Below, piece after piece: positions 12,734 through 25,116 of a DNA stretch of 64,000 nt. Each line of letters begins with the position of its first letter. Position 1 is the stretch's first letter. Position numbers and translations under genes: made by a program. The notes under the pieces are model-generated. The model did not search any database and was not told the origin of the DNA. It saw only the letters and a program-made list of their open reading frames with translations. Source of the stretch: Gorsachius magnificus (taxonomy: Eukaryota; Chordata; Aves; Pelecaniformes; Ardeidae); the NCBI GenBank assembly GCA_034008185.1, contig CM067084.1:44095099-44159098 (forward strand). The letters run 5' to 3'.

Positions 12734-12755
12734 AAAAAAAAAAAAAAAAAAAAAA
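12734..12755. repeat. Poly-A tract, 22 bases
   Basis: An uninterrupted run of 22 A is followed directly by five T. No gene or SINE body is recognisable upstream, so this is treated as a simple repeat and not as the tail of a retrocopy. Confidence 0.9.
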
Positions 12756-14805
12756 TTTTTGCCAGTGGAAGCATTAGAGACATTTCAGAGCTGGATTTTG
12801 GAACTGACAAAGTGGATTATTTAAAAATGAAAGGCTTCTTTTTGACCGATTCAGCAAAGTACAATGACTCAGTTGCATTGTTCAGAACAGTTGTAATATT
12901 CTTTGCCCCCTTACAACTGCTTTATTTTTGAAAAATAGACTATGTCTGGAGCAAGCAATCCATCACAAAGCTCAATACCCAGAGCAAACTGTTAGCAACA
13001 GGTACAGACAGAACAACAATTCCCACAACTCATTCAGTAGTTTGGGTAAACAAAAAAGCTAGGGGGAAATAATAAATTCCTCTTCAGTTTAATAAACTAA
13101 AATGTGTAGAACCATGTTTCTCTGATCAAAATTACACATTTCTGTTTATTTTCTGAACAGGAAAAAACATTTGAAGAAACAGGCACTCAATAAGAAAAAA
13201 ACAGAAAAAGTCAACAGTATTAAGAAAAATAGGAACTACTTTTGTTATATTCAGTCTTTCCCCTTACGTGTGCTACATAATACTAATGTTTTGAAATTAA
13301 AATGGCAATTCTACCATTATTCAGAAGAGAAAACATGTTGTATCTCGATATCTCAGCGCAGTAAGAAAACTTTGGTAGTGTTATTAAACACATATATTTA
13401 GCATTTAACGATATCCATATACTGCCAAAAGACTCAAACCAGCTAAAACGTACAAAAATCAACTTTCCTAGAGAACTACAGAAGCTTCTATAATCTTTAT
13501 TCTGAGAAACAGCCCACTCTTATAAATTCAATTATAAAAATTAATTATATTATTATTTTGATAACTGGCAAAATAGATATTGCAGCAGTATCTATCAATT
13601 AAACAAAAAAGTAGTTTTGTTCTAATATTATGTTATTTAATACATGCTTGTAGCTTCAAATTTAAAACACTAACACTTTTTTTTTATTCATTTGCATTTG
13701 GAAAACATTGATCATTTTTCCCTATGTTTCCTGTCTTGAACTGACAGAAACCTCTGCTAAAATAAGAAAAAGAGTTTTTCAAATGAACACAGGGGAGTTT
13801 TGAGGCTGGGAGACTTCATCCTGAGAAGTTTAAGATATTATATGTTTTCTAGTGAACCAAGATTAAGAAGAAATTTTATACTCTTCTACCATTGTATAAT
13901 AGTAAATAACGTGATTTTTTTTTCAATTAAAATCTTGGGATCAGGTTAATGATCAGCTAGAGAGAAAAAAAAAACCAAACAACTTATTTAACTGTTGGAG
14001 AAAATAAGTTTTCTTTCCCTACAGTTAAAAAAAGGAATGACACTTTTAAAAGAAAAGCTCATTATCGCAAAGGGAAATCATTCTCTTCCATCTTTTAAAA
14101 TTGCTTTAGTGTAAGTTGTTTGCTATAAAATCTCAGTAAAGAATGTATATCCAGTTCATTTAAAACCTAGAAAGGAAAATAGTTTCAGAAAAAAACTCGA
14201 TGTTTATCATAAATCACAAAATAAAATCCTTTACTTCAGTGTTGAAGTAAATATGTTTCATTCATCCAGAAAAAAAACCCCTCCTGAGTGAGTCACAGTC
14301 AGACATCTTCCAAGAGCCCAACTGAGGTATGACTACTTCTCTGTAGTGAGCTGGTATCTGGCAGATACCACTACTCAAGAATACTAAAGCCATAGTAAAA
14401 TTCTGATGTCTAGAACAAGAACCTCTATTAGGTAACTGTAATATGGTAAATTATGTTTGATTTTTAGGTATTCTAACTGTTTTGCTTAACAGCTTATTAA
14501 GATAATACAGTTGTTATACTGAAACAGAAATGGAAGTACTCAGAAAAAAAGAAAAAACAAAACTGCCTTTTCCAACATAGAATAGTCGTTTAGAAATAAA
14601 TAAATAAAGTGCATTTATATTTTTAGAATTAATTTCACTGCCTTTTTTGACTAGAACTCTATTCATAGTACTAAAGCATCAATTTAAATTATTTACTTTT
14701 TTACATAAATCTGTCATTCAAAATGAAGCAATTAAATACTGATTTCCATGGGGTTTAGATCAAGCTTTTACTTGCCACAATTAAAAAAAAAAAGGACCAG
14801 AATTT

Positions 14806-14861
14806 ATAATATAATAATAATAATAACAATAATAATAACAATAACAATAATAATAATAATT
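14806..14861. repeat. AAT/AAC microsatellite
   Basis: An imperfect trinucleotide array of TAA units is interspersed with CAA units. It produces the low-complexity isoleucine/threonine run seen in one frame. It is likely length-variable between individuals. Confidence 0.92.
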
Positions 14862-16906
14862 CTTAACTTAAGGTTTATGAAATATTGTCCTCTCAGTCTA
14901 AGTAACTGTCAACAGTTCTTTGAACCACAATGAAAATTAAATATATCATTCCCTACATATAAATGCACTGCAGATAAATTTTAACTTAGCCCAGAAATTT
15001 GCATGTAAATGAAACTTATTTGCCACTGCTAAGTAGATGTAGCAACCTTTCATATACAGAATGTACCTCTGAGTTTACCTAACTGTAGACTATTGATAAA
15101 AAAAATCTAGAGTATACATATAATTTAGTAAAATAACTGAAGAGTTGAGAGGTTCCTGCATGCAAAGTATAATGTAATACTTGCAAACCTAGCTTTTTAT
15201 ATTTAGATTTTTATTTAGCTGCTTACATACATTTAGACTTTTTAATCTGTGGAGCAATTTACAATCTACTGCCATCACAGCTTTTTTGAAAAACAATCCA
15301 CTCTAGTTCTAAAGAATGCATTGCTTTGTTTTTGAGAAAGTGTGCACCATTTCTTATTCATAGATGTCTCCTGATTGTCACAAAATTATATATTTTTTGT
15401 AACATCACACTAGTGTGCTAAGTTATGGTTTTACACTCCATGGAGCTATTATAGCTCTTATTTAATTGTTAGCATTTAGCAGGCAGAATGAAAGATAATG
15501 CCATGTATTTTATGTTTACTTAGCAATATTATCACTTAGCAAAAAAGTAATGGGCTGCGAATATTACAAAAAAAGAGAAAAAATGTCACTGGATTTTTGC
15601 CTTTTTAAAAATAACTTCAAATTATAAATTTGGAACCAAATGTATTTCACATTCAGCTTTCAAAAAAGAATTGGAAGCCCTTTTAACACAAAATGCTTCT
15701 GAATTTTTGAGCTTCAGTAGGAAAAAAGCTTTCTGTGCAGATTCATAGGTACTGATGTGTTTGCTTCAAACCATGCCTCAAGCATTTCTTAAGTAAAACA
15801 TACAGGTCTCTTGAGAAAATGTCCTAAATAAAATAAGAACAAGCAGGAAAAATTCCAAATAGTTTCAGCATAATGACAGATATATACACCTTTCTATATA
15901 CCAGAGCTTTTCCCTGTCTCCTAGATCACCAAAGTACTCCCTCCAAAGGCAATTTTTTAATAAAAAAAAAAAATTCTCACAAAGTTAATAAGTAGTGAAG
16001 CATCTGACCTTCTTACATTCAGGGTTGAAACCCTGCGTTCCCTGGAAAAATTGGCAAAACTTTCAGTAACTATCCTGACTCAATTTTTTATGTTAGGTTT
16101 TCCTTGCACTAGGGAATGCGGAAATATAATTCATACTCGTATGACTCCTGTATTAAGTCACTTTTCATAGCAAATTTATGCTTCCATTAAACTAAATATA
16201 CCATATTTTTAAACACCATAAATAAACTCTTAAGATGCTAAGCTTATTTTCCACTTATGGTAGACAAGAAGAACTAAAGCTCCCATAATAATAAAGGATA
16301 TTTTAAATGGATGTTAGTACCATATGGGGAATAACTGTAAAAGGTGCTGTACTTCAATCAAACTCAGAAAAGGACTTCTATGGTCTTTGAAGTAACTTAT
16401 TTCTATTTCACGAATGGGTGCTAATCATAACATAACAGCATCAAGGGTATTGTAGCAATCTAAGATGTAAAGTGATGTTTATGACACTAATTGATTCGTT
16501 ATATGAACTGCAGTGGTTCTTTGGCTTTTCAATATAAATAAGTCATAGCAATCCTTATATTTAGTACTACAAAGCTCTGGACAAACGCTGCATGTGTACT
16601 GTGTAATTTAAAAACATAATTCATGGTGAAAAGGTTTGTTGCAATCTAACAAATACCTCACATATGTATTTGGCAGATTCAGTGGGAAGTAGGAGATGAT
16701 TATTCCTCTCAAACTGCTTCACAGAGACACTCCATTATCTCTTCATCACACTGCATTTTGATATATACATATACCTTGATAGCTTTGCTGATACCTGGTA
16801 CTTAAGAATTCAGTCTGAGCTTATTTTCACAGGGAAAACATGTTCTACAAAAGTATCTCAGTACAAATTTTCTTACAAACTTTTATACCATTTCTTACAC
16901 TAAAGA

Positions 16907-16911
16907 CTTTA
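16907..16911. repeat. Target-site duplication, left copy (CTTTA)
   Basis: CTTTA stands immediately before the TG that opens the solo LTR. It matches the five bases after the closing CA at 17517-17521. A 5-bp duplication fits ERVL/class III-type integration in birds. Confidence 0.85.
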
Positions 16912-17196
16912 TGTCCTGGTTTTGGCTAGGATAGAGTTAATTTTCTTCACAGAAGCTAGCATAGTGCTGTGCTTTGGATTTAGTACCAGAAGAATGTTGA
17001 TAACACGCTGATGTTTTTAGTTGTTGCCAAGCAGTGCTCAGACTGCTCAAGGACTTTTTGAGCTTCTCCTGCTCGGCCAGGTGCATAACAAGCTGGGAGT
17101 ACAGCACAGCTAGGACCCAAACTGTCCAAAGAGCTATTCCATACCATATAACGTCATGCTCGGGGGGGGTTAGTCGATCGGTCGGTCGCGGGCAGA

Positions 17197-17251
17197 GTGG
17201 TCGCAGCTCGGGCTGTGTGATCGCGGCTCGGGGGGGTGATCGCGGCTCGGG
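17197..17251 (+). repeat. Triplicated CpG-rich 16-bp motif in LTR U3
   Basis: Three copies of a 16-base unit start at 17197 (GTGGTCGCAGCTCGGG), 17217 and 17236 (both GTGATCGCGGCTCGGG), spaced 20 and 19 bp. They lie between the CRE-like site and the probable transcription start region. They may be tandemly amplified promoter sites. The last two copies are identical. Confidence 0.88.
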
Positions 17252-17332
17252 ATGGGCTGGACATCGGACAGCGGGTGGTGAGCAATTGCATTGTGCATCA
17301 CTTGTTTTATATATTCTGTATATTTTCTTACC

Positions 17333-17362
17333 ATTATTATTATTATTATTATTATTGTTATT
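17333..17362 (+). repeat. ATT microsatellite inside the LTR
   Basis: An array of ATT units with one GTT interruption lies upstream of the ATTAAA signal. As I recall, similar ATT-rich tracts occur in other members of this LTR family, so it probably came with the element. Confidence 0.88.
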
Positions 17363-17372
17363 CTTCTCTCTT

Positions 17373-17378
17373 ATTAAA
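17373..17378 (+). promoter_or_regulatory. Polyadenylation signal ATTAAA of the LTR
   Basis: ATTAAA is followed 35-50 bp later by T-rich and GT-rich sequence, as expected at an R/U5 border. It would end retroviral transcripts and could also end host transcripts that run through on the plus strand. Confidence 0.6.
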
Positions 17379-17516
17379 CTGTCTTTATCTCAACCCACGG
17401 GTCTTACTTTTTTTTTTTCGTTTTCTCCGATACTCTCCCCCATCCCACTGAGGGAGGGGGGGGAGTGAGCGAGCGGCTGCGTGGTGCTTAGTTGCCAGCC
17501 GGGTTAAACCATGACA

Positions 17517-17521
17517 CTTTA
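17517..17521. repeat. Target-site duplication, right copy (CTTTA)
   Basis: This is a perfect match to 16907-16911. It directly follows the closing CA of the LTR and fixes the element's borders to the base. Confidence 0.85.
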
Positions 17522-17992
17522 GAGTGAAAAAAACATTTTATGACGCTTTGTGAGAATTTGTGAGAATTCCTAATTAGGTGTGATAAAAGTAATAAGACTT
17601 TTAGGAATAACTATTGCAATCATTGCCTTTGCTGCTGTTTGTGAAAAAAGAAAATGTAGTGCTTCATTGAACAGTCTCAACATGCAGCAGCCCAAAATTT
17701 GGGCCCTTAGTGGTAATAAAATGATACCTATTTTTAGTTTAAAGACAGTGATGCCGTTTCTACTTAGCTTCACTTTGTATCAGCCCAAAGGTGAAAGTTT
17801 GAATTTCAGTGTTCATAAAATCACTTACAGAAAATGATTACAAAAATGTATGATTAATATTACAATTGATACTGGTAGATCAAGGGGCAGTTTCTTCCTA
17901 CACCAAGAAGCAAGTGGTAAGCATGAATTATTACCATGTAGACTGGGATGCCTGTCAAGCAAAGGTACAAAGTTATTATCTGTGAAAATTCA

Positions 17993-18060
17993 GGACCCTG
18001 AGGGAACTACCAGCCCTTACTGCCCCTGCCTGACCTTCCTTAGGGCATCCCCCCACCCTG
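17993..18060. repeat. Short GC-rich segment related to the block at 5480
   Basis: Starting CCCTGAGGGAACTACCAGCC, this segment lines up base for base with about 5497-5560, with one small gap. Both share TGCCTG and AGGGC landmarks in order. The similarity fades on both sides. It is probably a fragment of the same dispersed repeat; coincidence of GC-rich words is the alternative. Confidence 0.5.
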
Positions 18061-20914
18061 CCCACAGCCCACACCAAGACAATTTTGGGGAGAGTAAATG
18101 GTTACACGTATTTAGGAAACCTCATAAAAATCCATCCTGTAATTGAATCTATTGTTGTGGCTACAGGTGACAATTTCACCAGAAAGTTGCAAACAGTGCT
18201 GAAAGGATCTAACCAAGTTTAGTTCAGATCCTCCTCTGCTGTGATGCAAGAGTCCTAGCAGGCTGTAGATAGCATGCAAGAAAATCATCAACATGTATAA
18301 GAACTTTCAAACCATCAATATATTACCTTTAAACATGTTGTTTTCTTGATAACATATTTGATGAGAAAAGATAATTTGCCTGCTCTATATTTTGTTCTAA
18401 ATACCCAGTAATGTGCTATAGCCACCTATGTTAGCTCAAGCATATGTATCCTTTTTAAATATCCAGAGAGGTGGTGTGGGTGACATTTTTTCTCATATTC
18501 TGAAAGTATCCACTGTTATATTCTAGTATCCTATCTGCTTTTTTTCACCATAAATAACCTATAAATAAATTAAGACAGTTTATTTTAATTATTTGTAGAT
18601 GATACAGTACAAGGACCTGCATTATCATGGGGCTCTTTGAACACTATGAAGTGAAATCATCACTCATCCAGAAGAAAAACTGGATTTCTAACAGATTAAA
18701 AATCCAATCTTACCAAACATTCAATATAGTTGTATAAAATATTAGTAGAAAAGAGGAAAATAACCATTGTTTTGGAATCTGAAAACATTCTTAAGGTACT
18801 TACACCACCTGCAGGCTTCATAAATTAATAAAAGAAAAGGCACCCTGTCTTTTCCTCTATGTTTAACATTATTTCCTATTATATTTTCCCTTACACTTAC
18901 AGCTTCCTTCTTTTAACTAATCTTATCGTTATGTTTTTCATCTTTATGTATTCTTTTACATTTTACTTCCCTATATTGTAAAAAAGTTGAATCTAAGATA
19001 AAATAAGACAGTAGATACTGCAAAATATTCTAATATTTCTGGATTCTTTTTATATAACCTCTTTAAGCTACAATTAATCCTGCGAACATTCAAAATTCAT
19101 CCTAGGAAAAGCAATAAGGGGCATTTCAACTATTTATTTGACTGAGATTTATTTCTTATTTTACCTTGATTTCTATTAAAATATTTATAGATTTTGCTGA
19201 AAACCTGTATGACTTCTGGACAACTCTTTTGGATATGGTTTTCAGTGTGGCCAAAAATATATCCCACACTGTATCCCACTGTACTTGCTGTACAAAAGCC
19301 ATTGAACTCCTGCCAAAAAATGGAGTTTATTTTCCTTTTCTATGAGTTTTCTGAGATCACTATTTGACAAAGGCAAATGTTTTTTCCAAACATATCATTT
19401 TATGTCTGTATAAACAATTAAAGAGAACATCCACATATCATATGTAGATTGACTATAAATTCCTTGCACTGAGAATGCCCTGTCCCTTCTTTCCAAAAGT
19501 CTCAATTTTCAGTAGACATAATACCCCCATTAATTCCAGCTGCTGGAGAAATAGAGATAGTCTCTGAAACAGTCAGACTCCAAGCCAGATTTATGTAAAA
19601 GTTAATTCCAGATAGGTGATGCAGAGGGGGCGGGTGTGTGTATGTGGGGATACAAAAAAGAAACTTGTGGAAAGAAAATGGCAAGAAGAATTTAAGACAA
19701 TAGGCCTTAGTATTGTACTGCAAACAGAACAAGCTGAAAATTCCACAGTTGTAAATTGCAAGAAAAGCACATTGTAGAAGCATGAAAATAATGCAATAAG
19801 CTTCTGCTATGAAAGTGACGCAAAAAGTTCATAGTAGATAGTGTAAAAGTAGTGGCAGCACATGGTTATTTAAAATTATTGGTGCTAGGGGTATCAAAGA
19901 TAATTCAGGAGTTAGTCTGCTCCTGACATCAAATTACAAATCTGAAGATCCTCAGTTTATTTTGTGTAAATCCTAGGTTGCTTCTGCTGCTCCTGGTAAA
20001 GAGATGTGATGAAACATTTTAAACAAGTGAAAGTGGTCATCATGGCTGCAAAGTGTAGCAGAACTATTAGTGTGTTTTTCATGAGTTATTTGTCAAAATC
20101 AGGGTAATTTCTTAGGGAATTTTGAAATTATAATGACTAACTTTTGAAATATTTATGTCCAGTGCACCTCACTGGGAAATAACGATTTAAAGCATACATA
20201 TGAAATAGCCAACGGATTGGTAAATAAAGATTTCCTGTCACACTATTTCAGGACATCTAAAGTCTCATGCATCAAAGAAAGCAATATTTCATAAACTGCC
20301 TATCTGGGCATGTCTGGAGAATACAAAATATTGGGTTTCCCACATCTATTTTCAAGGCTAATATTATTTGAGTTTGGACTTCTTCCAGAGTTTGCTTTTT
20401 ATTTTGCCAAAAGTAACTATGGTTCTGTCCCACTCAGCCTCACTTCTGTCACCCTGGTTTGAGCAACACAACAGGAAAGTGATTCAAATGTTGCTGTACA
20501 ATTCCAGAAGTTGGAATTCTGTAAGAATAGATAATAAATTTTATGTTTTCTAAGTTAAATATTCTGTTTATTTATTTAACTAATCCATTATTTAATTTTG
20601 GATTATTTGACTCAGCCTGTAAGTAGGCTTACCACAGGCTAGAGATGAGCATTTATCCTTGCTGTCACCAAATCAAAACACATGAATTACTTCTGCTGCA
20701 AATTCACAGAAATTCAGTCCCCTCAGAGGCAAATGAAAGCAGTCTGAATTTTTTTATATGCTTGATAAACAGGTATATAAAACCAGGTATTGGGTCATCG
20801 GGCTACATCTGGATCCAAACTGTCTCCATCTGCTTTGTGCATAGTGCATAGTTTACATTGCTTACATTGAAGTCAGCTATAGCAATACAGTAAATGGATA
20901 AGATCCACATTAAT

Positions 20915-20922
20915 ATGCAAAT
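20915..20922 (+). promoter_or_regulatory. Octamer motif ATGCAAAT (possible POU site)
   Basis: This perfect octamer lies in TTAATATGCAAATTAGCCCA and overlaps homeodomain-like TAAT/ATTA words. An 8-bp match in 64 kb can easily occur by chance, so only the sequence match is firm, not the function. Confidence 0.25.
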
Positions 20923-22170
20923 TAGCCCACATCCGTAATATTCTATCTTTCCATATGATTTGGTGTTGAAATAGAATAAGTTAATTCAGAAGCCAGTTGA
21001 ATTCTATATATAATTCCATCTATATTTCCCAGGACCATGTTAAATTAGAGCATTTTTCTGCAGTACTATTTCCAGAAGTATGGGAGCATGGTTTTAGATG
21101 ATGGTCACAAGCTAATGGATGTTACCTTCCATGTGCCAAGTGCTCCATGACTTGTGAATAACAAAAAAAGGATTTAATTTCTGCCTAGAAATGCAACTGA
21201 CTAAATATAATCATCAGCCCCTTTAAAATAACCTAAAACATCCCAACACTGTTGGATTTGAAATCCATTTTTTTAAGTCTACTATGGTATCCTAGTATGG
21301 TATCATTACTTCACAAGTAAAAGTTAAAGCAGTAGCCACTTTAAAAATACAAGATGCAGTTTAAATATTTTGGATGAAGCCAGACATGAAATGTTTCTTC
21401 TGCTTCATACAGTTAAGGATGTATGACAGTTGTAAATAAATCTTTCCACTAATGCAATGAAAAAAAACTAAGGATTATTCTTTGTATCATAAATACCACC
21501 ACACAGATCCAATAAATGACAACTGCAGGTCACAGAGCAGGGATGGATAGTAGGCTTTTTTATCAGTTCTGGGACCTGTCTTTCCTACTTGAACAATCTT
21601 TACCTATTCAAACACTAACTAAACTTTTTTTTTTTATTTTTCCCTGAAGATTCACAGATATTGTTGCTACTAGCTTTTGGCAAAAAGCCAATACAGTATA
21701 TTCCAACATTGCCTTTATTTTGTGAGGTAGCTCTGTTGTAATGCAGGGAACTAAACCAATGACGGAATCTTTTCTTTGGGCTCTGGAAAGCTCTTCATCC
21801 AGCAAAAGTATCCCCACATGAAGGGCTTCCACTTCATAGCAATTGCTCCATTAGTCCAGTTAGGAGATCCATTTGGAATGTTAAAACTATATTGTGTAAC
21901 CTGAGTAGCCTGTAGGGCATACACATGTTTCCCATTCACACAGTTCAGAAAACAGTGTCTACTTATCAGTAGCCAGGTCTGCCTCCAAGATGAATTCCAA
22001 CCAGAAGTCAAGGAGATGGTAAATATTTCTGATACTCATGAAGTTCCTTCTTCAGAGACAACTGTTATTATTGCAGACTCTTACATAACCGAAGGCTAAA
22101 GCTAACACATCTTTTTAAAACTCAGTATTTGCTTACACACTAAAAAGAACTTGGAAGAGTTTGTGTAACA

Positions 22171-22186
22171 TTGCCCCCTGGTGAAC
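22171..22186 (-). promoter_or_regulatory. CTCF-like binding motif
   Basis: On the minus strand the sequence reads GTTCACCAGGGGGCAA. The core CACCAGGGGGCA fits the vertebrate CTCF consensus (CCASYAGRKGGCRS) at nearly all informative positions. CTCF organises chromatin loops and insulates domains, and such sites are expected in gene deserts. There is no binding evidence; this is a motif match only. Confidence 0.5.
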
Positions 22187-25116
22187 TTTTGGTAATATTT
22201 CAAAACTTAAAATGCATTTTTACCTCTGTTGTTGTATTGTATTCTTCTTCATGAGTAAACATAATTCCTTTAATAATAATAAACCTGTATTTAAAATACT
22301 CAGATTCCATTAAATAGTAAAAGATAGAATATTCTGAAGTTATTTCTTATTAGTCTCATCCGTGAGATTTCCAGGGCAGATTGGCAATAGCCCAGCATTC
22401 CAAACATAAAAAATAGATATTTGGGCCCCTTCCTTTAAGGTCGTATCAGTAAAAAAATGTAAACTGACTCATATTTTTATATAATACTATTGGACATGAC
22501 ATAAAATTTAGAACCCCTTTACCACAATAAAAAAAAATAGAATAAATAGTTCTATTGAAGAAAACATAATTAAATAGAATACTCTGTGTAAAATATAAAC
22601 TGAATTTTGGCAGGACATGAAACACTGCAGCTATAATTCTGCATACAACAGTTAAGGTCATTTTAATGGCTTGGAGGAGGATTATGCGTTGCAGTAATAA
22701 CTACTCTGAATTCCATTCACTGCCTATAAAGGATTACTGCTAGGCTTTTGGTGACATTGACTCCATCAGAAACATTAGGGAAGGGACAGACATTCCAGAA
22801 ATGTTTGAAATCCAATACCTGTTATTTGGTTACCTGCATTTTTCAAAGAATTTCCTGGAGTAGAAAGAATCAGTCTCTTCAGGTACTTAAATGTGATCTC
22901 TTTTCTGTAAGTAATCTTGTCCCAGGTGTAACTGCTAAATATTCTGAGCCATCCCTTCATTAATCTACAGATCACTTGCCTGGTTAATGACAAATCCTCA
23001 GTCTTCATGAAAACATGTAGCTGTAGTCACCTGTCACAACACAGAACAAAAATTTGATTTTACATATAAATGTGTGTTATATATTTATATAAAGCCATTA
23101 CACCAAATTTGTTTGAAAGTAAAACGAGTTTTTCACTGGATTGCAATCATTTTTTTCCTCCATTTTAAAGTGTTATTATTTTGCTTTTTACCTAAAAATG
23201 GAAGCTATTGTGAAAAGTCATTTGGCACCCAGGTGGCAGTACTGTCATAGAGGAGGCAGAGCCTACATCACGAAGACCTTGCTTTAGACTCAGCTTCTGC
23301 ATGGGCACCGTGCCAGTCTAACAGATGGGCAGCAGTAATGGCAGCAATGTGCCCTTGCATGTGCCTGTGCATCTACTGCATTTGCCTAGGGAAAGGCTTT
23401 CATCCAAGATTGTCCAAACAGCTGTTCATTCTGAGTTTCTATCCGTATTGTTAAGAATAGATGTCAACACTAATCCATTTTTAAGCTAGATTAATTATTT
23501 TAAAAAAGAAAAGTAAAGCAGCTTTTTGGCTGGTAGAGTGTGAGCAGAGAAAAGTCAGTATCTTTACGCAAGCACATCAACTTCATAAGGCTCTCAACCC
23601 CAGCTTGCAAGTGAAAGAAAACCTGAAAAGCCATGATTTCCCAGGATAAAACAAGGGAGGTAAAGCTATGTCATTGTGAACAAACCCAAATGCAGATGAG
23701 ATTTAGTGTAGCATGATGCTCCAGCTGGATGACAGTGCATTTTTGTTTCTGTGACCAAGTGGTGGCTACCTGGTCAAGCACTATTCCGTATAACAGTCCT
23801 TAGAGGGATTGTGCTCCCCTTCTAGTCTCACTTTCTGGTGATTTCTTTGTTATATCCTTTTCCTAAATATGCCATAATGTGATGGGGGAGGAGCAAAAAG
23901 AGGAGGCAATAATCACACGGTGGCAAACCGTTATGTGCCTCACAGTCTTGTACCAAGCCTAATCTCATCTCCACTGCAGCGATGGGAAGAAAATGAATAA
24001 ATTGACACAAAGTTTTTTGGTACTCCAGCATCTACTTTCTATGTCCTTTCTCTCTGGCACTAAATCAGTACCTACTGTCCCACAGTGGAAGACTAAAGGC
24101 CAATGCTTTTCCCATCGTGTTTATTTAACTGAAATCCCATGTGACCAAAATCATACAGATGAGATGCTGGTCTGTGAGCTTTCCAAATCTTAGGGCTTTC
24201 AGACTATCAATTCATGCAGTTAGACAGTTGACAAATTATACCCATGAAGTTACTGACGTATCACCACTTCATTGGCAACAAAAGCTATAAGGCCAGCTGG
24301 TTCAGAAGCTCTAAAAGGGTTGGCTGAATGCATGGATATATGCAGTATCCAGCAATTGCTACATTATCTTTCCTAAGTTTTTTGGGGTGACAACAAAATG
24401 CAGGCTCCTGTGGCTGATTCAGCGCACTTAGCCTGCAGGATTGATGTGAAAATGTTGATTTCTGAAAATTACTGGGGCTCCCCTTTGGACTGCAGGGCCT
24501 GTATAAAACCTTGTCCTCATTTGTGATTATGTATATCAATTCCTTCTAAAACAGGCTTATTAGATACTAGAAAAGAGGACAACATCACTGAATTAAGGAT
24601 GAGAAATCCAATGTAGATGTTTCTTTGTACCTTAATAATAATTTTCCTCCTAATTTTTATCTATTGCCTTCACAGGCATTTTTATTCCATGTTTTGAAGC
24701 TGCATTTGCAAATTAAATCTGGTGTGTACCAGAAAGGCCCTATTCAGTTATTTTTCAATGATGGACTGAAAAAAGAGTTGTATGCTTCAGTCAGAAGACA
24801 TCTTTCTAGGCAAGGCTCCATTTTAATCCTTTTTTTCCAATGGTAACTTTTAGGGGGGTAGTATACAATCTACGGTAAGAAGCAAAACGAATAGAAGCAG
24901 AAAAGTGATAGTATTTTCATTTTTAAAATGCCAACTCTTTGGAGAAATGAAGGGTTTATTCTTATCTTTTATAGCAGCTGAATTTCCTTTGCATGCTGCT
25001 GACTATGTTAACCACCAGTTGGAAGACAGGGGTTCCATTCTGACCCAGTGCAATGGAAAAGTTATTTTAGTTTAATAGCCCACCAACAGCTCTTACAATG
25101 AGTATTTAAACAAATG

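Larger units (their letters stand above)
5906..16906. other. Long AT-rich non-coding stretch
   Basis: About 11 kb has no recognised gene, RNA or transposable element. It holds simple repeats listed separately: the GGAA patch near 8290, the poly-A at 12734 and the AAT array near 14806. A purine-biased segment runs over about 9470-9780. Open frames of 60-105 codons occur (for example 7270-7578 and 9981-10298), but they lack protein-like composition, splice signals or family resemblance. Distal regulatory elements could be present but cannot be called from one sequence. Confidence 0.5.
16912..17516 (+). mobile_element. Solo LTR of an avian endogenous retrovirus (ERVL-like)
   Basis: This 605-bp unit opens TGTCCTGGTTTTGGCTAGGA and closes GGGTTAAACCATGACA, giving the TG...CA ends of a retroviral LTR. 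Both sides carry CTTTA, and no internal viral genes are present. It is therefore a solo LTR left by recombination between two LTRs. The wording (ATAGAGTTAATTTTCTTC, TTGATAACACGCTGATG, GAGCAATTGCATTGTGCATC and the ATTAAACTGTCTTTATCTCA region) matches a family I recall as abundant in neoavian genomes. U3 contains TAACGTCA at 17149-17156, a decayed CRE-like site. A TATATAAA-like box that I recall in other members is not visible at the expected place. The AT-rich TTTTATATATT at about 17305 could substitute. ATTAAA at 17373-17378 is the probable polyadenylation signal. CpG sites are still numerous, which suggests a moderately young insertion. Confidence 0.92.

Noticed and set aside
12734..12755. 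Poly-A as a possible processed-pseudogene tail
   Set aside because: No gene-like body lies upstream and no flanking direct repeat was found.
17034..17468. Open frame of 144 codons inside the solo LTR
   Set aside because: It crosses the U3 repeats, the ATT array and the polyadenylation signal. It is a by-product of LTR sequence and not a gene.
19620..19640. CAGAGGGGGCGGG as CTCF or Sp1 site
   Set aside because: The upstream half does not fit CTCF, and one GGGCGG word alone does not support a promoter.
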